Positions 9,803 to 19,131 of a stretch of 64,000 nucleotides of DNA are shown in pieces (the stretch's first letter is position 1; each line of letters begins with the position of its first letter). The position numbers and the translations under genes were made by a program. The DNA lies in the NCBI GenBank assembly GCA_037446115.1, contig JBBIJF010000006.1, positions 62,001 to 126,000 of the forward strand, given 5' to 3'. Below the pieces are notes generated by a model. The model had not been told where the DNA came from. It saw only the letters and a program-made list of their open reading frames with translations, and searched no databases. Origin of the DNA: JANWXD01 sp037446115. GTDB lineage: Bacteria; Acidobacteriota; Terriglobia; Bryobacterales; Bryobacteraceae.

Positions 9803-12800
9803 TCAGTACTCCAGCTTCATGCCGAACTGCACCGACCGGGGCTGGTTGCACTGGGTGCTGACCTGCCCGAAGGCGCCGGAACTCCAGTTGGTGTTCGGCT
9901 CGCAGAAGACCGTACGGTTGGTGACGTTGCCAAACTGCACCTCGAATCGGTGCCGGAATCGCTCTCCGATCCTGGTCTCCTTGAACAGGCTGATGTCCTC
10001 GGTGGTGGCCGTAGCCAGACCCCGAACCGTACCGTCGGTACGCGGAGCGTTGCCGAAGCGGAGCGGACCCGGATCCGTCCATGCGGAACGATCGAAGAGC
10101 CGGTCCTTGTTCGGGTCAAAATTGTCAAAATCGAGCCGCCCCTTGGCGTTGGCAACACGGTCCGGACGCTTCTGGTTGTTGAACAGGAAGGGGGCCAGGT
10201 CGTTGGTCATCGTGATGTTCAGCGGCCGGGGGCTTTCGTACCTCAAGATGCCATTGAGCGTCCAGCCCTGGAGCAATTTGCCCGCGAATCCGGTCTTACC
10301 CTTCCCGATGGGGATCTCCCAGGTGTAGGCGAACACGAAGGTGTGAGGAACATCGTCAAAGCTGAGTCCCCGCTCTCCGCGTTGTGTGTCAGCCGGATTT
10401 TGGATGCCCGTTCCGCCGCGTTGGGCGTTTTCCGCGCCATCGTTGATGAGCTTGGACCAGGTGTAGAACACGCGGAACTGGAACCCATTGGAGAACCGCT
10501 TATCGAGCTTCGCCTGGAGCGAATGGTAAATGCTCCAGCCGATCGGAAGGGCGCGGTAGTCCAGGAACTGGTACTGCGGATAGGGACGCAAGGCCTGGGC
10601 CACGTTACCGTTGAAGCCGGGGTACGGAGGAGCGATTCCCGCGTCCCGGGCCACCTGGGAGTTAATGTTGGCTGACAGCACGCTCGCACCGTACCGGAGC
10701 ACATCCGGATGATTCATGTTGGCGGCGGTACCGAGGAAATTCGGATGCTGCGGCAGCCGCGTGCCGCGGTTGGCCACGTAGGAGATGTCGGCCAACGTGT
10801 TCTCCGTCACTTGGCGCTGGATGGTGAGAGACCAGTTCTGATACCGCGGCAGCTTCAGCTCGTCGGCAGGAATCGCCTGAATGGTCGTGCCGTTGGCGAA
10901 CGTCGGATCAATGAACGGCGGCCGCTCGACCAGATTTCTCGGGAATCCGTCGTCGAGGTAGAAGGCCGGCGACAGACCCGCCGTAAGGTTGGGCGCCTGC
11001 GGGTTACCCTGGAAGCCGCGAATCGGCTGGGGTCCGGATCCGAAGGGTCTGCTGTTGTAGTAGATTCCGTAACCGCCTCGGATCACGTTTCTGTCTCCGA
11101 TACGATAGGCAAAGCCGAAGCGCGGTCCGAAGGCGTCCACTGGGATGTCGAAGAAGTGACGCAGCCCTGTACGCCCCGGGCCTTTGCCCGCAAACACCAG
11201 AGCGCCAGGCCGCCCGCCCGCTCCGGGATTCGGCGTGGTCGCCGAGAAGTTCGACATGCGGTCGTAGCGCTCGGTCCACGGGTACTGGTAATCAAATCGC
11301 AAACCGAGCGTCAGCGTCAGCCGCGGCGTCACCTTGATGTCGTCGTTGATAAACGCCGAGGTCCAGTTTCCGTTGAAAGTGACGAAGTTCGGAATCAGGA
11401 AGTTCGCCGTGTGCACTTGCCCGAGCAGGAAGGAAGCGAACGGATCGCCTGTGGCTGCGAGACTGTTCCCGCGGGCATCATAACCGCCGGTACCCAGTCG
11501 GTTGAAATTGAAGAACCCGCCCGTTCCATTGGCCCAGCCGCGATAGTTGAACTGGTGGTGCCGGAACTCGTAGCCGACCTTCAGGGTGTGCTTACCTTTC
11601 ACCCAGGTAAGATCATTCGCGAATTGCCAGCGGTTGATGGCTTCGAAGCCGAACTTCATCCAGCCATTGTGCGTGCCGTACATGGTATAGGGGATGTTGC
11701 CGCTAAAGGTGATATTCGGGAACCCGGCGTCGTTGTCGAGAAGGCCGCTCCGCTCCAGGCTACCCCAGAGCTTTGTCGGCCAACCTACACCCGCCGAAAT
11801 GGGGTTCCCGCCCATGTACCATCGGTCGTAGGCGATGGTCGCGTGGTGGAGCAAATTGTTGGTAATAATCGTGTCGAACTGCTGCGTGGCGTGGTGCGTG
11901 GAAATCCGCTGATAAAACCCCGCACCAATGTAATCGTCGTTCCGATGTGATTCCTTCTCCGGATCGAACCGGAACTTACACCCCTGGATCTCGCCGCAGT
12001 TGCGGATGGCAGGCCGATAAGGCCAGAAAAACGTGTGGCTGGTGCGGAACCTGGGATTGAAGTGATGATCCACCCGGATCAACGGGGTGCGGAAGTTGGC
12101 GATCCAGGTCTGGTCGCCTGCCGGGTTGCCGGCGACATTGAAGGAGAGTCCCGCCCGGTCCGGTTTGGGGATCAGGGGCACGATCTTGGCCGCCACCTGA
12201 CTCCGCAGCGGGTGGTTGGCTGGAATGATGTTGCCCGGGAACGGATCCCGCACCGGGACGCCGTTCACGGTGCGGGTCGTGCTGGGATCGAAAATCTGTC
12301 CCGAATAAACGGGCCTGCCGAGCACGTCCGTGGAAATCTGCCCGCCCAGCAGCGCGCTGAAATCACCCTGGCGGAACGGCTCAATCGGGACAGTGTTGCC
12401 AAAGCCGGGCAGCACGCCGGAGCGGAATTTCAGCCAGTCCATGTTGAAGAAGAAAAACGTCTTGTTGTGGCCGTCGTAGACCTTGGGAATGACGACCGGG
12501 CCGCCGATGGTAAAGCCGAAAGCGTTGCTCCGCTGCTTGGTGGCCCGCTCGGGAAAGAATCCGCGAGCGTTCAACTTGTCGTTGGCAAAGTATTCATAAA
12601 AGCTCCCGTGAAGTTCATTGGTCCCCGACTTGGAGGTGTACTCCACGGTTCCGCCCGTCGTGTGCCCGTATTGAGCCGAATACATGGAGTTGGTCACCTT
12701 CATCTCCTGGATGCTCTCGATGGAAGGTGCGCTCTCGTGGCTCTGCTGGTGGCCGGAGGCATAGCCGAAGGCGGCGCCGTCAAAGAAGTTCTCCATCCCG

Positions 12801-13387
12801 AAGGTCTGGCCTCCGTTCATTCGCGAGGAAAACTGGCTGCCGCGGAACATCGGGTCGCCGTTGGGCTTCATGGGGAAATATCCGGGCTGCAGCAGCAGCA
12901 TGGCCTCGGCCAGACGGATGTCGGCACCCATGACCACCGGGAGGTTCTTGTAATAGGTCTGGTCCACGGTGTTGGTGACCTCAGGCTGGGCCGTGTTGAT
13001 CAGCTCGGCCGCCGCCGACACTTCCACCCGCTCGGTCACCGTACCGAGCTCAAGCGTTGCGTCCTGGCGGTAAACCTGACCGCCTGTCAGAGTGATGCCC
13101 GAGCGGACGAACGTCTTGAACCCCTGGTGTTCCACAGTCACTGTGTACGTGCCCAGCGTGAGCAGCGGCGTCGTGTAGGCGCCGGCTTCGTTCGTCGTCA
13201 GTATGGTCTCAACGCCCGTTCCTTCATTGCGAACGGTGACTTTGGCATTCGGCACCACATTCCCGCTGGGGTCGGTGACGATGCCCGTAATCGTGGCGCG
13301 ATCGGCTCTCTGAGCCAAGACCGAAACCGCCAAAAGCGCAAGGGCGGCTGCAAGCCGGCCCATCTTCCGCAAGACACTGCACGACAT
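9803..13387 (-). CDS. TonB-dependent receptor, Oar-like, complete
   Basis: 1194-residue outer-membrane receptor. The start at 13387 gives a clean signal peptide (hydrophobic residues about 9-23, ending SVLAQ) and has AGGAGG 11 nt upstream. An ATG-less extension further upstream reads through promoter DNA and was not used. Domain order: signal peptide; carboxypeptidase-regulatory-like beta fold (residues about 27-110, GIVTDPSGNVVPNAKV); plug (about 120-260); SGTNELHGS hinge; large 22-strand-type barrel to the C-terminal Lys-Leu-Glu-Tyr. It lies between two GH51-type genes, so an arabino-oligosaccharide is a plausible cargo, but this is inference from context. Confidence 0.92.
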   Translation of the reverse strand: MSCSVLRKMGRLAAALALLAVSVLAQRADRATITGIVTDPSGNVVPNAKVTVRNEGTGVETILTTNEAGAYTTPLLTLGTYTVTVEHQGFKTFVRSGITLTGGQVYRQDATLELGTVTERVEVSAAAELINTAQPEVTNTVDQTYYKNLPVVMGADIRLAEAMLLLQPGYFPMKPNGDPMFRGSQFSSRMNGGQTFGMENFFDGAAFGYASGHQQSHESAPSIESIQEMKVTNSMYSAQYGHTTGGTVEYTSKSGTNELHGSFYEYFANDKLNARGFFPERATKQRSNAFGFTIGGPVVIPKVYDGHNKTFFFFNMDWLKFRSGVLPGFGNTVPIEPFRQGDFSALLGGQISTDVLGRPVYSGQIFDPSTTRTVNGVPVRDPFPGNIIPANHPLRSQVAAKIVPLIPKPDRAGLSFNVAGNPAGDQTWIANFRTPLIRVDHHFNPRFRTSHTFFWPYRPAIRNCGEIQGCKFRFDPEKESHRNDDYIGAGFYQRISTHHATQQFDTIITNNLLHHATIAYDRWYMGGNPISAGVGWPTKLWGSLERSGLLDNDAGFPNITFSGNIPYTMYGTHNGWMKFGFEAINRWQFANDLTWVKGKHTLKVGYEFRHHQFNYRGWANGTGGFFNFNRLGTGGYDARGNSLAATGDPFASFLLGQVHTANFLIPNFVTFNGNWTSAFINDDIKVTPRLTLTLGLRFDYQYPWTERYDRMSNFSATTPNPGAGGRPGALVFAGKGPGRTGLRHFFDIPVDAFGPRFGFAYRIGDRNVIRGGYGIYYNSRPFGSGPQPIRGFQGNPQAPNLTAGLSPAFYLDDGFPRNLVERPPFIDPTFANGTTIQAIPADELKLPRYQNWSLTIQRQVTENTLADISYVANRGTRLPQHPNFLGTAANMNHPDVLRYGASVLSANINSQVARDAGIAPPYPGFNGNVAQALRPYPQYQFLDYRALPIGWSIYHSLQAKLDKRFSNGFQFRVFYTWSKLINDGAENAQRGGTGIQNPADTQRGERGLSFDDVPHTFVFAYTWEIPIGKGKTGFAGKLLQGWTLNGILRYESPRPLNITMTNDLAPFLFNNQKRPDRVANAKGRLDFDNFDPNKDRLFDRSAWTDPGPLRFGNAPRTDGTVRGLATATTEDISLFKETRIGERFRHRFEVQFGNVTNRTVFCEPNTNWSSGAFGQVSTQCNQPRSVQFGMKLEY

Positions 13388-13453
13388 CTTTGGACTAGCC
13401 TCCTGGGTGGCCGCAAGCTTCTTCGACTCCGGCCATTGTAAACGCTCACAAAA

Positions 13454-13482
13454 TTTATACCCGTGTAACAGCGGAAAGTCAA
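13454..13482 (-). promoter_or_regulatory. Sigma-70-type promoter for the receptor gene
   Basis: Read on the minus strand: -35 TTGACT (13482-13477), 17-nt spacer, -10 TATAAA (13459-13454). A run of seven T lies just upstream of the -35 as a possible UP element. Transcription would start near 13447, giving a leader of about 60 nt that contains the AGGAGG used by the start at 13387. Confidence 0.75.
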
Positions 13483-13583
13483 GCAAAAAAATTAAGATCT
13501 TCACACTAGGAGCTGGGTGCTCCGTGGCCAAGCACGTATCGGTCCTGGAATCATGCACTTAGGGCAATCACAGCCCCGGGCCT

Positions 13584-15614
13584 TTAGCGCGCCTCCAGCT
13601 CGATCCGGCTCACGCTTGCCCGCCGGAAGGTGTAGGAGAGCTCTTCGCCCGCCGAAGCGAAACTTTCCACAGGCACAACGGCCTCCGGGCGCGTCTCGTC
13701 ATTGTGCTGATAGATACTGGCGCCCGACAGCGTGAAGACTCGCGCGTTCCCCGTCGCGCGGAAGCCCCTCAGGCGGATCCGTGCCGGAACATCCCGGTGC
13801 AGGTGCCGGTTGACGGCGAACACAGTGAGGCGGTCGCCCCGTTCATTCAATGCCGCGGTTACGTCGAGATAGGGCACATCGGGGATCTCCGGGATCCGGA
13901 CGTTGCCCTCCCGGACGTCATACCCCGGACCGCGGGTCTGCGAGGCGACCGGGATGGCGATATCCGCGGTGGAGTACAGCCGAAAGGCGTAGTAAGCCGG
14001 CGTGGCGTAGACACGGCTGCGCTTTTTCCAGATCCCCCCGAACTCGATCAGGCCGGTCATGTCGGCGATCGGCACGAAATCGGCTACCCGGATCAAGGTA
14101 TTGAGAAACCCCGCAGCGCACAGAGCACCTCCGAGGTTGTGAAACCGCGGCACGCGGTCGTCACGGCCCCAAAAGAGCCACTCGGTGAAGGCGATCCGAA
14201 CCCGATCTCGGTGGGCGGGATGTTCCGCGATCTGCTCTTTCATCTGCCGTAACAGCCGCTCCAGACCGACCGGAAGCGCAAGAGCCGCCTCGGCCACAAA
14301 ATCCGGCGAGGGGTCGCTGCGGCGCACATTGGCGGTGCCGACGACGAAATGCGTTGCCAGGTACTCAAACGAACCCGCCGGAAGCGCCAAAAGTTGCGCG
14401 TTCCACTCGCGAAAACGGTCCGGATCCTGGCCCGTAGCGATGAGCCGCGCCGAGGCGTCGGCGGCGCGCACGACCTCGGCAAACACGCGCGTCCGCTCCG
14501 CCACCCGCTCGAGCGTGGGGTAGCCGATCTGGAACGTTCCCCACAGCTCGTTGCCCAGTTCCCAGAGCAGTCCGCCGCGGCGCTCACCCCAGCGCTCGTT
14601 CACGTAGCGGACCCACTGGGCTGCCTCTTCCGGAGTGCCGCTACCGAGATTCAGGGCGATCTGCGGTTCGGCCCCGACCAGCCGGCAGAAACGGAGAAAC
14701 TCGTCCGTGCCGAAATGGTTGTATTCGGGGATGCCCCAGGCCTGGTTGAGCATGGACACGCGCCGGTCCTGCGGGCCGACGCCGTCGCGCCAGTGGTAGC
14801 CGGAAGTGAAGTTGCCCCCGAAGCGGACCACGGGCGTGCGCAGGGCACGTGAGAGCTCGATCATTTCGGGCTCCATCCCTTCCACGTGGTCCGCTGGAAA
14901 GACAAGGACTTGGTCAACGAGCACCCGCCCTTCATCCCGCACCGCCACGACCAGATCCGCAGGTTCCAGCGGTTCGACCTGCCCGCGTTGGAGTTCGAGC
15001 GCAAAGTCGTACCGCTGCCAGCCGGAGCCCTTCAGCGAGATGCCGGCGCGCGCAAACACGGTTGCCGGATCGTTTCGGCGGCGGATGGAGACCTCGATGT
15101 TCGCCGGGCCGCTGATGTGGCGCGCCCACAGGCTCCCGGTGTACCGGAGAATCCGGTGGACCGGCAAGTGGACCCGCTGGCGGACCCCGGTTTCTTTGCC
15201 CGGAAGTCCCATGATCAGCAGGGAACGCGACGAATTGGCGGCGTCGCCCCAACGGGGCTCGTAGCGCCAGCCCTGGGCGGCGTCCAGCGGCTCCCAGGGA
15301 ATCGGAAGTCCGATGGCGGAGGCCCGCTCGAGGCCCGGCGTCTCCTCGATCAGTCGCCGGAGGTTTTCCACGCTCCAGAGGCCGTCCTCAAAGCTCGGAT
15401 TTTCGACCACTTGCGCCCACAGACCCCCGTAGATTGCCCGCCCGATAGGCTCAAGGAACGTTCCGAAAATGGTCCGTGGAATCCGGTAGTCGGCTCGCCG
15501 AGTCGCGTCAACTTCGATCAGAGCTTCGGGGCCACCTGTTCGAACGAACGTATCGGCCGCGATCGCGGCCAGTGGCGCCAGCCAGAGCACAAATCTATGC
15601 AAGCGTTTTCTCAT
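13584..15614 (-). CDS. Secreted GH51-like alpha-L-arabinofuranosidase, long form
   Basis: 676 residues. It starts at an ATG preceded by GGAGG at good spacing, and has a signal peptide (hydrophobic residues about 8-20, ending AIAAD). After a roughly 230-residue N-terminal region with a carbohydrate-binding-like beta sandwich comes a GH51-type barrel. The acid/base candidate is the Glu in GNELWG and the nucleophile candidate is the Glu in FTEWLFWG. A C-terminal beta domain completes it. It shares the RFGGNF-SGYHWRDGVGPQDRR stretch with its neighbour at 8116-9717 (RYPGGNF...WLDGVGPKDKR), so the two are paralogues. Together they imply breakdown of arabinan or arabinoxylan. Confidence 0.82.
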   Translation of the reverse strand: MRKRLHRFVLWLAPLAAIAADTFVRTGGPEALIEVDATRRADYRIPRTIFGTFLEPIGRAIYGGLWAQVVENPSFEDGLWSVENLRRLIEETPGLERASAIGLPIPWEPLDAAQGWRYEPRWGDAANSSRSLLIMGLPGKETGVRQRVHLPVHRILRYTGSLWARHISGPANIEVSIRRRNDPATVFARAGISLKGSGWQRYDFALELQRGQVEPLEPADLVVAVRDEGRVLVDQVLVFPADHVEGMEPEMIELSRALRTPVVRFGGNFTSGYHWRDGVGPQDRRVSMLNQAWGIPEYNHFGTDEFLRFCRLVGAEPQIALNLGSGTPEEAAQWVRYVNERWGERRGGLLWELGNELWGTFQIGYPTLERVAERTRVFAEVVRAADASARLIATGQDPDRFREWNAQLLALPAGSFEYLATHFVVGTANVRRSDPSPDFVAEAALALPVGLERLLRQMKEQIAEHPAHRDRVRIAFTEWLFWGRDDRVPRFHNLGGALCAAGFLNTLIRVADFVPIADMTGLIEFGGIWKKRSRVYATPAYYAFRLYSTADIAIPVASQTRGPGYDVREGNVRIPEIPDVPYLDVTAALNERGDRLTVFAVNRHLHRDVPARIRLRGFRATGNARVFTLSGASIYQHNDETRPEAVVPVESFASAGEELSYTFRRASVSRIELEAR

Positions 15615-15657
15615 CTAATCCTCCGCTCCTCAAATCATGCCACGGCTAACCGCTCGG

Positions 15658-15663
15658 TATAAT
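15658..15663 (+). promoter_or_regulatory. -10 element TATAAT, 12 nt before the start codon
   Basis: Consensus TATAAT with no convincing -35 and no Shine-Dalgarno between it and the ATG at 15676. The transcript is expected to start within a few nucleotides of the ATG. Confidence 0.55.
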
Positions 15664-15675
15664 GGGCCTGTCGGC

Positions 15676-17346
15676 ATGAGGGGGTGGTTGATCCTGGCTT
15701 TCTCCGCAGCGGCGCTGCTCAATCCCGCTCCGCCGACCTTTTCGGACGTGACCGCCTCCTCAGGCCTGGACTTTCGCAACCACGCCAGCCTTACTTCCGA
15801 GAAGTATCTAATCGAGTCCATGACCGGAGGCGTGGCGCTGTTCGACTATGACGGCGACGGGTTGCTTGATGTCTTGCTGGTCAACGGCGCCGCCCTCGCC
15901 GATCCGATGCCTGCCGGCCGGCAGCCGGATAAGTCCGATCCCCGCTACTGGAATCGGCTTTACCGCAATCTCGGCAATTTTCGTTTTACGGACGTCACGG
16001 AGCGGGCAGGCGTGCGGGGTCACTCCTACGGCATGGGCGCCGCCGTCGGAGACTACAACAACGACGGCCGGCCGGACCTGTACGTGACCAACTTCGGGCG
16101 CAATATCCTTTACCGCAACAACGGCGACGGCACCTTCAGCGACGTCACGGAGCAGGCCGGGGTGGGGGCCGGCGGCTGGTCGGTAGGAGCCGCGTTCCTC
16201 GATTACGACAAAGACGGCTACCTGGATTTGTTCGTAGCCCGGTATCTGGACTGGGACTTTTCCAAAAACATTTACTGCGGGGAGCGGAAGCCGGGCTACC
16301 GCGCCTACTGCCATCCCGACCAGTTCGAACCCATCACGCACCTGCTTTACCGTAACAACCGCGACGGAACCTTTACGGACGTCTCGCAATCCGCGGGCAT
16401 CTCCGGCCACCCGGGCAAGGGACTAGGGGTGGCCATCGCGGACTTCGACCGCGACGGTTGGACGGATATTTTCGTCGCCAACGATTCCTACCCCCAGCAG
16501 TTGTTCCGCAATAAAGGGGACGGCACGTTCGAAGAGGTGGCCCTGCTGGCGGGCCTTGCCTACGATGAGGACGGCCGCACGTTCGCCGGAATGGGCACAG
16601 ACTTTGCCGACTACGACAACGACGGCTGGCCCGACGTTTTCGTCAACGCGCTGGCCAATCAGAAGTACGCCCTGTTTCGGAATTCCAAGGGTGTCTTCGA
16701 GTACGTTTCCGGTCCGAGCGGCGTGGCAGGGATCACCATGCTGCACTCCGGCTGGGGCGCGCGCTTTCTCGATTACGACAATGACGGCTGGAAGGATCTG
16801 CTGGTCGGCCAGGGCCACGTCATGGACAACATCGAGCTGACCCAGCCCAATATTCGGTACCTGGAGCCGCTGCTCCTCATGCGCAACCGGGGCGGCAGGT
16901 TTGAAGACGTCTCCCGGCAGAGCGGCCCGCCGTTCCAGGTGCCGTTGGCGGCCCGGGGCATCGGCTTCGGAGACCTTAACAACGACGGCTTCCTCGACCT
17001 GGTGGTGAATTGCAATGACCGGCCCGCGCTCGTGCTGCGAAATGAAGGCGGCAACGGCAACCATTGGCTGCTCATCCAGCTGACCGGCACGCGCAGCAAC
17101 CGCGACGGCATCGGCGCCGAGGTCCGCATCGTGGGCGAGTCGGGGCTGGAGCAGTACGCCGTCGTCACCACCGCCTCGAGTTACCTTTCGGCCAGCGACA
17201 AACGCGTGCACTTCGGTCTGGGGAAGGACAGCCGCGTCAGGCTGTTGGAAATCCGCTGGCCGAGCGGCCTCGTGCAGAAACTCGAACAGATTCCCGCGGA
17301 CCGCGTTCTGACGGTCCGCGAACCCGTCGAGAGCAACGGGCCATGA
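15676..17346 (+). CDS. CRTAC1-family seven-repeat propeller protein with ASPIC/UnbV domain
   Basis: 556 residues starting at MRGWLILAFS, which forms a signal peptide; an in-frame ATG 39 nt earlier would precede the -10 and was rejected. Seven DxDxDG/DxNxDG calcium-loop motifs (DYDGDGLLD through DLNNDGFLD) make a predicted seven-bladed propeller. The C-terminal about 110 residues are ASPIC/UnbV (GAEVRIVGE...VHFGLGKD...RWPSG). Its TGA overlaps the ATG of the next, paralogous gene. Probably an exported binding protein; function unknown. Confidence 0.85.
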   Translation: MRGWLILAFSAAALLNPAPPTFSDVTASSGLDFRNHASLTSEKYLIESMTGGVALFDYDGDGLLDVLLVNGAALADPMPAGRQPDKSDPRYWNRLYRNLGNFRFTDVTERAGVRGHSYGMGAAVGDYNNDGRPDLYVTNFGRNILYRNNGDGTFSDVTEQAGVGAGGWSVGAAFLDYDKDGYLDLFVARYLDWDFSKNIYCGERKPGYRAYCHPDQFEPITHLLYRNNRDGTFTDVSQSAGISGHPGKGLGVAIADFDRDGWTDIFVANDSYPQQLFRNKGDGTFEEVALLAGLAYDEDGRTFAGMGTDFADYDNDGWPDVFVNALANQKYALFRNSKGVFEYVSGPSGVAGITMLHSGWGARFLDYDNDGWKDLLVGQGHVMDNIELTQPNIRYLEPLLLMRNRGGRFEDVSRQSGPPFQVPLAARGIGFGDLNNDGFLDLVVNCNDRPALVLRNEGGNGNHWLLIQLTGTRSNRDGIGAEVRIVGESGLEQYAVVTTASSYLSASDKRVHFGLGKDSRVRLLEIRWPSGLVQKLEQIPADRVLTVREPVESNGP

Positions 17347-19127
17347 AACGCTTCCGCCTTGCCTTGTGGGTGACGCTGGCAGTGGCCGGCGCGGGAGCCG
17401 TGTGGGGCGCTCTGTCTCAGGGAATGGCGACCGCCTCGCGTACGGCGCGGCCGGCACGGCCCCTTCCGCCGGGACTGAAGCCCCCGGAGGTGCGCTATGA
17501 GGATCTGGCTCTGGCGGCCGGACTCACGGCGGTCAACGTCTCCGGGGCCGAGCGCAACAAGTCCTACATCGTCGAGACTACGGGCAACGGCGTCGCCATT
17601 GTGGACTACGACAACGACGGACTCCCCGACATTTTTTTGGTGAACGGCGACCGCTTCGAAAAGACGGCGCTCCGTCCGTCGCATCATCTGTACCGGAATC
17701 TGGGCGGCCTCAAGTTCGAGGAGGTCACGGCCAAAGCTGGTCTGGTGCACACGGGTTGGGCTCAGGGCGTCTGCGCCGGCGACGTTGACAACGACGGCTG
17801 GGTGGATCTGTACGTCACGCACTGGGGCCAGGACGTGCTGTTCCGCAACCAGGGCAACGGCACGTTCCGGGACGAGACCGAAGCGCGCGGGCTGAAGTCG
17901 GCGGCGCGCCGGTGGGGTACGGGGTGCTCCTTCTTCGATTACGACCGCGACGGCGACCTGGACCTGTTCGTGGCGCGCTACCTGGAGTTCGACCCTGCCA
18001 AGACGCCCCGGCCGGGCGAGAGCGCACACTGTCGCTGGAAGGGATTCCCCGTGCTATGCGGGCCGCGGGGCTTGCCGGGCGAGACCATGTCGCTCTACCG
18101 CAACGACGGCCGCGGGCGTTTCACCGACGTCTCGGTCCCGGCTGGCGTGGCCGGCCCGAAGCAGTACTACGGCTTCACAGCCCTGAGCGGAGACTTCGAT
18201 AACGACGGTTGGCCGGACATGTATGTGGCCTGCGATTCCACCCCGAGTCTTCTTTACCGGAACAAGCGGGACGGCACGTTCGAGGAGATCGGCCTGTACT
18301 CCGGCGCCGCCCTGAACGAGGACGGGCAGGAGCAGGCAGGCATGGGAGCGGCGGCCGGCGATTTCGACCGGGACGGCGCCCTGGACATCTTCAAGACAAA
18401 TTTCTCCAACGATACGCCCAACCTGTATCACAACGCCGGAGATGGGACGTTCACGGAAGTGACCATGGCCGCCGGCCTGGCCGTGAACACGCTGTTTCTG
18501 GGATGGGGTGCGGCGTTCCTCGACTTCGACCACGACGGCTGGAAGGATATCTTCGTCGCCAACGGCCACGTCTATCCCGAAGTGGATCAGCTGCCCGTGG
18601 GAGAGAACTACAAGCAGCAGCGCCTGCTGTACTGGAACCGGCGCGACGGACAGTTTTATGACATCTCCTCGCAGGCCGGGCCCGGAATCCTGGCGCGCCA
18701 CTCCTCGCGTGGCATCGCCGTCGGCGATCTGGACAACGACGGCTCACTCGAGATTGTGGTGGTGAACCTGCACGAACGGCCGTCGTTGCTCAAAAACTTC
18801 GGTGCGAAAGGCAACTGGCTTTTGGTGCGGGCGCTCGCGCGCGCGGGCCGGGACGCCGTTGGGGCGCGCATCACGGTCGCCACGGCAGACGGGCGCCAGA
18901 CCGACGAGGTGCGCAGCGGCGGCTATCACATTTCCCAGAGCGATTTCCGCGTTCACTTCGGGCTCGGTCAGGCCTCGGGCGCCACCGTGACAGTGCGCTG
19001 GCCGGAGGGCAACACCGAAACTTTCGCCGACATCCCGGCCAACCGAGTGGTGGTGATTCAGGAGGGCAAGGGAGTTCTCGCGCCGCGCGAAACTGACGGC
19101 GGAAGCCCGCGAAAGCCCCGGAGCTGA
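17343..19127 (+). CDS. CRTAC1-family propeller protein, tandem paralogue
   Basis: 594 residues, translationally coupled (ATGA) to the preceding paralogue. Signal-anchor-like N-terminus (residues about 8-25), a Pro-rich linker, then seven calcium-loop motifs (DYDNDGLPD through DLDNDGSLE; the last has Glu instead of the final Asp). An ASPIC/UnbV C-terminus follows (GARITVATADG...HFGLGQA...RWPEG). It is closer in layout to the copy at 2629-4422 than to its immediate neighbour: both carry the ARYLEFDPA/AEYVVFDPA insert with paired Cys (HCRWKGFPVLCGP). That suggests the cluster arose by more than one duplication. Confidence 0.85.
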   Translation: MKRFRLALWVTLAVAGAGAVWGALSQGMATASRTARPARPLPPGLKPPEVRYEDLALAAGLTAVNVSGAERNKSYIVETTGNGVAIVDYDNDGLPDIFLVNGDRFEKTALRPSHHLYRNLGGLKFEEVTAKAGLVHTGWAQGVCAGDVDNDGWVDLYVTHWGQDVLFRNQGNGTFRDETEARGLKSAARRWGTGCSFFDYDRDGDLDLFVARYLEFDPAKTPRPGESAHCRWKGFPVLCGPRGLPGETMSLYRNDGRGRFTDVSVPAGVAGPKQYYGFTALSGDFDNDGWPDMYVACDSTPSLLYRNKRDGTFEEIGLYSGAALNEDGQEQAGMGAAAGDFDRDGALDIFKTNFSNDTPNLYHNAGDGTFTEVTMAAGLAVNTLFLGWGAAFLDFDHDGWKDIFVANGHVYPEVDQLPVGENYKQQRLLYWNRRDGQFYDISSQAGPGILARHSSRGIAVGDLDNDGSLEIVVVNLHERPSLLKNFGAKGNWLLVRALARAGRDAVGARITVATADGRQTDEVRSGGYHISQSDFRVHFGLGQASGATVTVRWPEGNTETFADIPANRVVVIQEGKGVLAPRETDGGSPRKPRS

Positions 19128-19131
19128 CAGC

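Noticed and set aside
13388..13558. 57-residue N-terminal extension of the TonB receptor
   Set aside because: It would read through the promoter at 13454-13482 and precede a good signal peptide and Shine-Dalgarno.
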